Program-made: the position numbers and the translations under genes
Part shown: positions 1-8,796 of the stretch, piece after piece
Numbering within the stretch: position 1 is the first letter of the stretch
Layout of the letters: each line of letters starts with the position of its first letter
DNA from: Mycobacterium sp.
GTDB lineage: Bacteria; Actinomycetota; Actinomycetes; Mycobacteriales; Mycobacteriaceae
Assembly: GCA_031292695.1 (NCBI GenBank)
Contig: JARLGS010000351.1
Coordinates: forward strand, 1 to 35,889
Direction: 5' to 3'
DNA: 35,889 nucleotides
Notes under the pieces: model-generated
Databases searched by the model: none
The model's input: only the letters and a program-made list of their open reading frames with translations
What the model was told of the DNA's origin: nothing

Positions 1-294
1 CGGCGGCGGGTGGACCAGCTGTCCGGCGGGCAGATGCGCCGCCTGGTGTTGGCGGGGCTGCTCGCCCGCAAGCCACGGGTGGTGATCCTCGATGAACCGT
101 TGGCCGGCCTAGACGCCGCCAGTCAGCGTGGTCTGGTCGACTTACTGACCGACTTGCGACGCACTACCGGGCTGACGGTGGTGCTGATCTCCCACGACAT
201 CCTCGGCCTCGACGAGCTGTGCCCGCGCGTGCTGCAGCTCAGCAACGGGGCGATCGAGGTACCGGTATCGCCATCAACGGGAGGACGTTCATGA
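1..294 (+). CDS. ECF/ABC transporter ATP-binding protein, C-terminal part (truncated by window start)
   Basis: Frame 1 is open from base 1. It has the ABC signature LSGGQMRR, Walker [13 protein letters not shown] and an H-loop (LISHD). It ends in an ATGA overlap with the next gene. Confidence 0.9.
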   Translation, partial: RRRVDQLSGGQMRRLVLAGLLARKPRVVILDEPLAGLDAASQRGLVDLLTDLRRTTGLTVVLISHDILGLDELCPRVLQLSNGAIEVPVSPSTGGRS

Positions 295-1211
295 CGGCGA
301 CCGTGCCACCGCATAAACCGGTGCGCCGACCCCTGGTGCTGATGCGTCCGGTTCCGGTGGCCAGCCCGATCCATTCGCTGTGGGCGGGAACCAAGCTGAT
401 CGTCATCTTCGGGGTCGGCCTGGTGCTGGCCACCAATCCCGGCTGGGTTCCTATCGCGGCGGAGGGCGGACTCGTCATGGTGGGCATCTGGCTGGCAAAC
501 ATCCCGCGGAGTGCGCTGCCGTCGGTGCCCGTCGCGGTCTGGGTGGTGCTGGTGCTCGGCTCCGCCTTCCTGACCACGTCCGGGGGCGCTCCATTCGTCG
601 ACCTCGGCTCCGTGCACATCGGGCTTGGTGGAGTGTTGCAGTTCCTGCGCATCACGATGTTGACGATCGTCTTGCTATCGCTGGGTGCGCTGTTGTCGTG
701 GACCACCGAGCTCTCCGACATCGCGCCCGCGCTGGCCAAACTGGGCCGGCCACTGAGGTGGCTGCGCATACCGGTGGATGACTGGGCGACCACGATGAGC
801 CTGGCGCTGCGCTCGTTTCCAATGATGTTCGACGAATTCCGGTTGGTGCAAGCGGCACGCAAGCTGCGACCCAACCCGCGTTTTCGCACCCGTCGGCAGC
901 GCTGCCTATACCGGGTGCGCGACTTCATCGATCTGGTTTCGACCGCCATCGCGATGATGTTGCGCCGTGCCGATGAGATGGGCGACGCGATCACCGCACG
1001 CGGCGGTGCCGGGCAGATCACGGCCAGCCGATCGGGACCCGGACGGGTCGACTGGGCAGCGTTGTCGATCGTGGCCCTGGTCTGCGCGGCGGCGCTGGCT
1101 GTGCAGTTCGCCGTCGGTGGCGCCAGCGGCCCGCCCATGCCGCCGCCCGGATTCGGTGGCCCACCGCCGGGGGCACCCGGTTTCGGCGCCCCACCGTTCC
1201 CGCCGCCCTAG
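291..1211 (+). CDS. ECF transporter transmembrane (T) component, EcfT/CbiQ family, with a Pro/Gly-rich C-terminal tail
   Basis: ATG at 291 overlaps the ATPase stop (ATGA). Hydrophobic protein with EcfT-type features ([39 protein letters not shown]). The C-terminus is [26 protein letters not shown]. Confidence 0.85.
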   Translation: MTATVPPHKPVRRPLVLMRPVPVASPIHSLWAGTKLIVIFGVGLVLATNPGWVPIAAEGGLVMVGIWLANIPRSALPSVPVAVWVVLVLGSAFLTTSGGAPFVDLGSVHIGLGGVLQFLRITMLTIVLLSLGALLSWTTELSDIAPALAKLGRPLRWLRIPVDDWATTMSLALRSFPMMFDEFRLVQAARKLRPNPRFRTRRQRCLYRVRDFIDLVSTAIAMMLRRADEMGDAITARGGAGQITASRSGPGRVDWAALSIVALVCAAALAVQFAVGGASGPPMPPPGFGGPPPGAPGFGAPPFPPP

Positions 1212-1735
1212 CCGGGTCCTTGTTAAGTGTTCCAACAGCATCCGTTGCGAGATCTGCACGATCGCTTCCGGCCAGATGTTGCTGGCACTTGTCATCGGCG
1301 AGGTCTCGGATCAATAGCTACGCAGGCGCGAGCGAGGCTCGATGGAATTGCATTTCAACTGGCGGACCAATGTAACCCGTACCTCGCTACCTAGAGTTCG
1401 AGCTCCCTACAAGCGCGCGCGAGAAGAGGCCAGGTCAGGGTCGCTCCGCCCATACGACATTGCGCTGTAGGTTGCAAAACTCCATGTCATATCGCACCAC
1501 GCTGACCTGCGCCTTCGCGGGATTGCATCTGGTTTGACGGACGAGTCTTTGCATTCGGGATGGCGAATCCTAGAACCGTACGGCGGTACCTGAAATCGGT
1601 TGCGGCACCCTGCCTCACTAGTGGGTGCTGAGGACACGCCAATTCGTCGCGTGACACTCACTGTCCGCTGGGCAGGGGCAAGCGTTGCCCGGTATTAGGT
1701 GCGCGTTCTGATTAGGTTTGCTAGGAACGCGCAGA

Positions 1736-2578
1736 TCAAGTGTCTCGACGGATGCGGCGAAACATCCTCATGCGCCGGACGTTCACGCGGTACAGCAGAC
1801 CCGGGAAGAGTCGATTCAGGCGCCAAATCCCGCGCACCACACCGGGAAACACGATAAGGGCTTTGTTGCGGACCACGCCTGCGAGGATCTCCCGCGCCGC
1901 CTGTTCGGCGCTCCATTGCGGCATCAGAAAGTGAGAGCTGCGGCTGACGCGAACGATCTCCTCGGTGTCCACCTTCATGTTCACCACGGTCATGTTCTTG
2001 TAGATGTCCGTTTTCATGTCGCCGGGACACACGCAGCTGACCTTCACGCCGAGATCGGCCCCTTCAAACCGCAGCGAGAGCGAGAGTCCGACCAGGGCGT
2101 GCTTTGCCGTGCAGTAGGGCCCATTGCCAGGTTGCGAGATCAGGCCGCTCAGCGACGACACGTTGACGATATGCCCGTGGCCCTGCCTCACCATCACGCG
2201 ATACGCGGCCAACGTCCCGTAGAGGACACCGTGGAGGTTGACCGCCAAGACCCGGTCCCACTGCTCCACCGTGAGATCACGAGCGTCTCCGCCGATCACG
2301 ACCGCAGCGTTGTTAAACATGTAGTCGAGCCGGCCGAGGTCGGCGACCGTCTGATCAACCAGACGCGAGACGTCGTCGTTGTTCGCCACGTCGATCTGCG
2401 CGGTCCGCGCCTTTCCGCCGGATTGCTCGATCTGCGCAGCAACCTGGTTGGCCATATCGCCGGCGATATCCGCCGCGATCACGGTGGCCCCCTGTCGTGC
2501 GAGTTCCCCGCACAGGGCGCGTCCCAGGCCCATGCCGCCACCGGTGACGATCGCCACCTTCCCCTCGAAGACGCTCAC
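1736..2578 (-). CDS. SDR family NAD(P)-dependent oxidoreductase
   Basis: Contains FEGKVAIVTGGGMGLGRALC (TGxxxGxG), NNAAVV and YCTAKHALVG (YxxxK). Probable GTG start near 2578. Confidence 0.88.
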   Translation of the reverse strand: MSVFEGKVAIVTGGGMGLGRALCGELARQGATVIAADIAGDMANQVAAQIEQSGGKARTAQIDVANNDDVSRLVDQTVADLGRLDYMFNNAAVVIGGDARDLTVEQWDRVLAVNLHGVLYGTLAAYRVMVRQGHGHIVNVSSLSGLISQPGNGPYCTAKHALVGLSLSLRFEGADLGVKVSCVCPGDMKTDIYKNMTVVNMKVDTEEIVRVSRSSHFLMPQWSAEQAAREILAGVVRNKALIVFPGVVRGIWRLNRLFPGLLYRVNVRRMRMFRRIRRDT

Positions 2579-2769
2579 GTGTGTTCTCGACCTCCACCGC
2601 GCCCAAGTGTTGCCGGACCGTTGGCAATGAAGCGACCGGGTTTCATCCACACCTCGTTACGTGTGATCGGCGGGCTGTCTGACCTGCAGGTGAGCGTAGT
2701 ACTCGCCTTCGGCTCCTGCGGGTGAACGGAGCCCGAGGCGGTGCATGAGCCTCACACCGGCCACTCTGG

Positions 2770-3156
2770 GTGAGTACGTGCGGGTGGCTGGGTGGCGGTG
2801 GAAGGTCGAGGACCTTCGTCGTGGTGACCACCGCCTCGCAACGCCGCGCCACGGCTCTCGGCAGCGGCGCCACCGCGGGAGAGTTCGGCGCCCGCGTGGT
2901 GAAGGCCTTCAACACCGTCTTCGGTCACGTCCTGAAGGAGGGCCGGACGCTGGACGTGTTCTTCGCCGGCGACGATGCGCAGGCCAAAGCACAGGTGTCG
3001 CAGTTCATCGAGAGCCTCGGGCTGCGCCCGCTGGACGTCGGCGGCTTGACCATGGCGCACTGGCTGGAAGGAACGAGCCTGATCCTCATGGGTCTCGCCC
3101 GTCACGGGGTGGGCCAATGGGATATCGCCTTGGACGCCAACGAATTTGACGGCTGA
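2770..3156 (+). pseudogene. C-terminal remnant of an NAD(P)-binding / F420-dependent oxidoreductase-like protein
   Basis: ARVVKAFNTVFGHVLKEG...FFAGDDAQAKAQVSQFIESLGLRPLDVGGLTMAHWLEGTSLILMGLARHGVGQWDIAL resembles the C-terminal half of the family. The N-terminal Rossmann half is missing. Confidence 0.65.
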
Positions 3157-3171
3157 GCCTCTGAGTCGACA

Positions 3172-3205
3172 CCGCCGGCCGTGGCTGTAGGGCCACGGCC
3201 GGCGG
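3172..3205. terminator. GC-rich hairpin between convergent genes
   Basis: Perfect 14-bp stem CCGCCGGCCGTGGC / GCCACGGCCGGCGG with a 6-nt loop, between the 3156 stop (+) and the mmpL stop at 3241 (-). Confidence 0.65.
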
Positions 3206-3240
3206 ATGCGGCTGACGTCGTCAGCACTGAAGCACTGGCC

Positions 3241-6138
3241 TCAGACTGACGTCAGCTCGGATTCGCGTTGGATCGGCTTCGGCCACAGCTGCGGAATCGG
3301 ACGCTGACGCACGCGCTGCGGCCACCAGAACCAGCGCCCGAGCAGGCTCGCGATCGACGGCGTCATCAGCGACCGCACCACCAGAGTGTCGAACAACAGA
3401 CCCAGACCGATGGTCGTACCGACCTGGCCGATGATGATCAGCTTGCTCACCGACATGGACATCATGGTGAAGGCGAACACCAGGCCCGCCGAGGTGACCA
3501 CCGAGCCGGTGCCCACCATGGCGCGGATGATGCCGGTGTTGAGCCCGGCGTGGATTTCCTCCTTGATGCGCGAGACCAGCAGCAGGTTGTAGTCCGCGCC
3601 GACCGCCAGCAGCACGATGACCGACATCGGTAACACCATCCAGTGCAACGGAATACCCACGATGTGTTGCCAGAGCAGTACCGAGAGACCGAACGCCGAT
3701 GCCAGGCTGAGCACCACGGTGCCGACGATCACCGCCGAAGCGACGACCGCACGGGTGAGGACCAACATGATGATGAAGATCAGGATCAGCGCTGCGGCCG
3801 CGACGATCATCAGGTCGTAATCGGCACCGATCTGCATGTCGTTGTACATGGCCGCACTGCCGCCGAGGTAGATCTAGGAGCCCTCGAGCGGGGTGCCCTT
3901 GATCGCGTCGGCCGCCGCGATCTTGAGCGGTTCGATACGCGAAGTGCCCTCCTGCGTCAACGGGTCACCCTGGTGAATGATGGTGAACCGCACCGCATGT
4001 CCGTCTGGCGACATGAACAGCTTGAGACCCCGCTGGAAATCTGCGGTCGTGAATGCCTCCGGCGGCAGGTAGAACGAATCATCGTTCTTGGCCGCGTCGA
4101 ACGCCTCGCTCATCGCGGTGCCGGTCTGCTGCATCGCGATGGTCTGATCCTGCTGAGCCTTCTGCATCTGGTACTGGTTCAGCAGCACCTGCTTCTGGTG
4201 TTTCATCGACGCGATCTGCTTCGGCATCGTCGCGACCATCTTGGGCATGAGGTCGGCCATGCGCTGCATGTCGGGAACCAGATCCTGGAAATCGTCGGAC
4301 ATCGTGCTGATGCCGTCGATGCTCTCGAAGACCGACCGCATGGACCAGCACACCGGGATATCGAAGCAGTGCGGCTCCCAATAGAAATAGTTGCGCATGG
4401 GCCGGAAGAAATCATCGAAGTCCGACAGGTGATCCCGGGTGTCACCCATGTCATCCGAGGTGGTCTTCATCTTGTCGGCCATGCGCTGCGACACCGCTGC
4501 CAGATCCTTCTGGACGCTCATCATCTCGGTCATCGCATCGATGCTGTTTTGCAGATCGTCGGCCTGAGACAGCAGATTGTTCAGATTGGTCTGCGTGTAG
4601 TCGTTGTTCATGAGCTGCGTGGAGCCGCTCTGTCCCACGGTGTACGGGATCGTCGAGTGCTTGATCGGGTCACCGTCGGGTCGAGTGATGGTCTGCACCT
4701 GGGCGATTCCGTGCACGTTCTTCAGCGCCTTGGCGATCTTGTCGATCACCAGGAAGTCGGCCGGGTTTCGCAGGTCGTGATCGGACTCGACCATCATCAG
4801 ATCCGGGTTCATCTTGGCCTGCGAAAAGTGCCGGAACGCCGCGTCATAGCCGATGTTGGCCGCGACGTCCTTGGGCAGGTAAATCCGATCGTTGTAGGTG
4901 GTGTGATAGCCCGGCAGCGCAATCAGACCAACCAGTGCGGCCACTACAGCACCGACCAGGATGGCGCCGGGCCAGCGCACCGTCGCGGTGCCGACCCGGT
5001 GCCAGCCAGCGGTTTTCGTGTCCTTCCGAGGTTCGAGGACCCGGCCGAAGCGGGTGCAGACGGAGATCAGCGCCGGCCCCATGGTCAGCGCCATCGCGAC
5101 CACCATCACCATGCCGATGGCCAGTGGGAAGCCCATGGTCTGGAAGTACGGCAACCGGGTGAAGTGGAGGCACAGGGTGGCGCCGGCAATGGTCAGGCCC
5201 GAGGCCAACACCACGTGCGCGGTGCCGTGAAACATGGTGTAGTAGGCCGATTCTCGGTCTTCTCCAGCCCGCCGCGCTTCCTGATAGCGTCCGATCAGGA
5301 AGATGGCGTAGTCCGTGGCCGCGGCGATCGCCAGCGTCACCAGCAGGTTGGTGGCGAAGGTGGTCAGCCCAAAAATGTGGTGGTAGCCCAGGAATGCCAC
5401 CAGACCTCGCGCACCGGAGAGCTCGAGCACCACCGTCACCAACACGATCAAGGTCGCGATGATGGATCGGTAGACCAGCAACAGCATGACCGCGATGACG
5501 CCGAAGGTGACCAGTTCGATCATCTCCATGCTCTTGTCACCGACGGTGTTCTGATCAGTGCTGGTCGCTGCGGGACCGGTCACATAGGCCTTTACCCCTG
5601 GCGGAGCGGGGCTTTCGGTGGCGATGTGGCGCACCGCGGCGACCGACTCGTTGGCCAGCGTCTCCCCTTGATCGCCGGCGATGTAGACCTGAACGTAGGC
5701 CGCCTTGCCGTCGCGGCTCTGTGCGCCCTTGGCGGTCAGCGTGTCGCCCCAGAAGTCCTGGACGTGCTGGACGTGGGTGGTGTCGGCGCGCAGGTCACTG
5801 ACCATCTTGTCGTAGAACGCGTGCGCGTCGGCGCCCAGCGGATGATCGCCTTCGAGCACGATCATCACCGAACTGCTGGTGTTGTATTCGTCGAATACCT
5901 TGCCGACTCGTTTGGTGGCGATCATCGATGGCGCGTCATTCGGGCTCATGGACACCGCGCGCAGCTTGCCGACTTCTTCGAGCTGCGGGACGACGGTGTT
6001 CAGTGCGGCGATGACCCCGATCCATGCCAGGATGATCAGCACTGCGAACCGACGGAGGAACCGCGGTATTCCCTTGTGCCCCTTGTTCTCTACCGTCGGG
6101 ATGGCGTCGGTCTGGGCATCTGCGGCCGGCGCGTTCAT
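3241..6138 (-). pseudogene. MmpL family RND transporter, interrupted by one in-frame TAG codon (3874-3876)
   Basis: ORFs 3874..6138 (754 aa) and 3241..3849 (202 aa) are in the same frame, separated by a TAG and 8 sense codons (..[28 protein letters not shown]..). MmpL features include [23 protein letters not shown] and [17 protein letters not shown]. Confidence 0.88.
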
Positions 6139-6560
6139 GCGGCCTTCACAAAGCAGAAGGTCTCAGCGTTCATACCGGTGGCGGTCCTCTCTTCTTTGAC
6201 CACGTCATCGACACTGACCCGGCAGCTGATGCTGTTGCCATTGCCCTGGGCCAGAATGTTGGGCTGCACCGAGGGCAGGGTGGTCGACAGCGTCAACGTC
6301 CACGGCAACGACACCCCCGCGGCGCGCTGCGGCTTGCCTTCGAGGTCCATGTAGTTGACGACGGCCGTGCTGCCCGTGCCGAAGATCTCGTACTTGACGA
6401 ATTTCGGGTTGAAGTCTTCGGCGTTGTCCGAGCTCTTCTCGGTGATCACAACGGGGTTCGAACCGAACACCTGGCGCACGTTCGACACGATCACCACGCC
6501 GGCGGCAACCGCAACGATCACCAATAGCGGTAGCCATGCCCGCCGAAACACTCTTGTCAT
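6135..6560 (-). CDS. MmpS family membrane protein
   Basis: N-terminal TM helix followed by an MmpS-type domain ([42 protein letters not shown]...[13 protein letters not shown]). ATGA overlap with mmpL. Confidence 0.92.
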   Translation of the reverse strand: MTRVFRRAWLPLLVIVAVAAGVVIVSNVRQVFGSNPVVITEKSSDNAEDFNPKFVKYEIFGTGSTAVVNYMDLEGKPQRAAGVSLPWTLTLSTTLPSVQPNILAQGNGNSISCRVSVDDVVKEERTATGMNAETFCFVKAA

Positions 6561-6661
6561 CGCTGCCTTCTGTAGAAGTTGCCAACCGCGCGGTCATCGG
6601 GCATGTGGAGGCACACCGCCGTTGGTGGACCGAGGAACATCTAGCTAGGTAACCTAACGGA

Positions 6662-6688
6662 AAAAGTGGATAGAGTCCATCCAGTTTT
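6662..6688. promoter_or_regulatory. Putative TetR-type operator upstream of mmpS
   Basis: AAAAGTGGAT agagtcc ATCCAGTTTT: arms pair 9/10 with a 7-nt spacer. Closely matches the core of the palindrome at 7704-7746. Confidence 0.6.
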
Positions 6689-6801
6689 GTGTAGCCTTCG
6701 TTACAACCCGGCGCAGCCCCAGCGCATTCCTGCCGCGGCCACGTTTGTCCGTTTTGCTCCGGAAAACCCTTGGTCAGCAAGGATATTCAGGCGCGCGCCA
6801 C

Positions 6802-7272
6802 TCAGCTGTTGGAGGCGAAGTCCCAGACTTGCATGTTGCCGGCCGGGTAGTTCATGCACACGTCGGTGGCCTTGGCGACGACGCCTTTGTTGTTGAAGAA
6901 CACTTTGGCCCAGTTACCCCAGTGGGTGGCCACCTGTTCGTAGTAGACGTTGGTGGCGGTGTCCTCGGAGTACTGCCGACGGGAGGCTGGGTCCAGGGAG
7001 AAGAACCAGTGGATGCGGTCCTCGGCCATCTGCTGGATGTCGGCCGGCCGATTGTTCCGGTCGATCATGTAGCGCTGGTAGTACACCGGACTGGTGTCGC
7101 GCACCGCCTGCAGGTACTGCTCGGCATCACAGGTGGTGACGATGATCCGGTGCGGGATCGGGTAGTCGTCGGTGGCATCGGCCGCGGCCGGACTGGCCGG
7201 CGACAGAACGGAAGACGCTGCAACGCCAAATGCCATGGCGGCCAATCCGATACGGAGCGGTCGAACCCTCAT
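6802..7272 (-). CDS. DUF5078-like secreted protein
   Basis: Signal peptide ([23 protein letters not shown]). Body [43 protein letters not shown] resembles mycobacterial DUF5078. Confidence 0.75.
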   Translation of the reverse strand: MRVRPLRIGLAAMAFGVAASSVLSPASPAAADATDDYPIPHRIIVTTCDAEQYLQAVRDTSPVYYQRYMIDRNNRPADIQQMAEDRIHWFFSLDPASRRQYSEDTATNVYYEQVATHWGNWAKVFFNNKGVVAKATDVCMNYPAGNMQVWDFASNS

Positions 7273-7640
7273 GCGCGACCTCCTATTTGCGACTGGTGCG
7301 CTGCGTCCTCCAACATCGAATGCTTATCCGGGCAATAGAAATCTATTGCGGCACCGAGGAACTGCCAGTGCTGCCGGGCGACGTTCTGCCGCGACAAGTT
7401 GGTAGCGACGAAATTGGCCGACTCATACGCGTCGCGGTCGACGTTGTTACTCAACCGCTGGCACGCGATCTTGCCCAACCAGGCGTTGTAGTCCTTCGGG
7501 CCATAGATCCCGTAGGTGTGCAACTGATTAGCGAAGTCCGTATCTGGATCGGCGTACGCGGTCCCCGAATTAGCGACTGCCGCAAGCAGTCCGACACTGG
7601 CGGCAGCCAACGCATGTACCGCCCGGTGATGTCGCGTCAT
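7269..7640 (-). CDS. DUF732-like secreted protein
   Basis: Signal peptide then [33 protein letters not shown]...[13 protein letters not shown]. Stop overlaps the DUF5078 gene start. Confidence 0.78.
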   Translation of the reverse strand: MTRHHRAVHALAAASVGLLAAVANSGTAYADPDTDFANQLHTYGIYGPKDYNAWLGKIACQRLSNNVDRDAYESANFVATNLSRQNVARQHWQFLGAAIDFYCPDKHSMLEDAAHQSQIGGRA

Positions 7641-7703
7641 GCAGCACGCCCCCTAATCGCAGCTCACCACAATCGTCAGCTGATCGCAGTGTTCGACATG
7701 AAG

Positions 7704-7746
7704 CTATTCAGGTAAGTGGATGAAGTCAATCCACTTACCTGAATAG
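7704..7746. promoter_or_regulatory. Perfect 18-bp inverted repeat, putative autoregulatory TetR operator
   Basis: CTATTCAGGTAAGTGGAT gaagtca ATCCACTTACCTGAATAG, in the divergent interval between the DUF732 gene (-) and tetR (+). Confidence 0.8.
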
Positions 7747-7771
7747 TGTCTCGGATTACACTGCGGGGGTG

Positions 7772-8428
7772 ATGACCCGCTCGACCTCGGATCGACCGCT
7801 GCGCAAAGATGCGGTGCGCAATCGTCAGCGAGTGATCGACGCAGCCCGCGATCTGTTCGCGACACGTGGCCTGGGCGCGACGCTCAATGAAGTAGCGCAC
7901 CACGGCGGGATCGGAGTCGGCACGGTATATCGCCGATTCCCCACCAAGGAAGCGCTCTTCGAGGCCATCTTCGAGGACGCGATCGACGAGATCGCCGCCG
8001 TGGCCGATTTGGGATTGGCATTCGACGACTCCTGGCAGGGATTCGCCTGGTTCGTCGAACAGATGTGTCAGCAGACAGCCACCGATCGTGGCCTGCGAGA
8101 AATCCTGTACAGCAAGGGCGGTTGCGGCAATCGGGTGGATGCGGCACGCACCCGCCTGGTTCCGAAGCTCGCGAAACTTGTTGAGCGGGCCCAAAAAGAC
8201 GGCCATTTGCGACCTGGTATCTCCGACAGCGACATGCCGATCCTGGGCCTCTTGGCAGGCACAGTCAGCGAATTCGCCGGGCATGTCGACGCTGACCTGT
8301 GGCGACGGTACGTGGCCATCTTCCTCGACGGTCTGCGCGATCGCGATGGGCAGGACAGGCTGCCGGTCGATGCCCTTGATGCGGACCAGGCCGCGATCGC
8401 CATGACCACCTCTCCACCGGTGTCCTGA
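7772..8428 (+). CDS. TetR/AcrR family transcriptional regulator
   Basis: HTH region RNRQRVIDAARDLFATRGLGATLNEVAHHGGIGVGTVYRRFPTKEALFEAIFED. Track ORF starts at 7769; adjacent ATG codons at 7769/7772. Confidence 0.92.
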   Translation: MTRSTSDRPLRKDAVRNRQRVIDAARDLFATRGLGATLNEVAHHGGIGVGTVYRRFPTKEALFEAIFEDAIDEIAAVADLGLAFDDSWQGFAWFVEQMCQQTATDRGLREILYSKGGCGNRVDAARTRLVPKLAKLVERAQKDGHLRPGISDSDMPILGLLAGTVSEFAGHVDADLWRRYVAIFLDGLRDRDGQDRLPVDALDADQAAIAMTTSPPVS

Positions 8429-8508
8429 GTCAGCAAGTAGCGGCGTGCCGCGGTACTGCGACGCCGTCACCGCTCCGCGGCCAGAAATCTGCCGTAGGAG
8501 GTATCGAG

Positions 8509-8586
8509 ATGTCGAAGCGGCTTCTCAGGGGATGGCAATGTTGCCGTCTTCTGCCATCCCAAAAAACGAACTTCCACGGAGATTGA
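8509..8586 (+). CDS. Candidate 25-aa small ORF with a strong Shine-Dalgarno (MSKRLLRGWQCCRLLPSQKTNFHGD)
   Basis: AGGAGG at 8496-8501 lies 7 nt before ATG 8509; TGA at 8584-8586. Too short for the supplied ORF track. Confidence 0.3.
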   Translation: MSKRLLRGWQCCRLLPSQKTNFHGD

Positions 8587-8615
8587 GAAACACCCCCTCC
8601 GCCACTGCATTTCAA

Positions 8616-8660
8616 ATGTCGAATTCGACATCATTCGACAATCTGTAATGCAATTCGACA
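8616..8660. promoter_or_regulatory. Operator-like cluster upstream of the FAD monooxygenase
   Basis: Perfect 16-bp palindrome ATGTCGAATTCGACAT (8616-8631). ATTCGACA occurs at 8623, 8633 and 8653, i.e. spaced 10 and 20 bp. Confidence 0.5.
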
Positions 8661-8796
8661 CGGAGAAATGCAACCTACAACCACCACCACTTTCAACATA
8701 TAGCGCACCGGGGGGCTTGCGGCAAGACCCCCATGATGCCTCAGAATCGCTGAGCCAACGCCGCAACCTGCGGCTTTGTGTGTCTTGAGGGGACGT

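Noticed and set aside
1407-1661. 84-aa minus-strand ORF in the 1.2-1.7 kb gap
   Set aside because: No homology-like motif, no clear RBS, biased composition. Treated as intergenic.
3643-6354. 903-aa plus-strand ORF
   Set aside because: It lies antisense to mmpL/mmpS, has low-complexity His/Arg/Asp-rich composition and no recognisable domain. Shadow ORF typical of high-GC DNA.
8529-8560. Hairpin followed by AAAAAA considered as a minus-strand terminator
   Set aside because: On the minus strand the T-tract precedes rather than follows the stem, and no minus-strand gene ends here.
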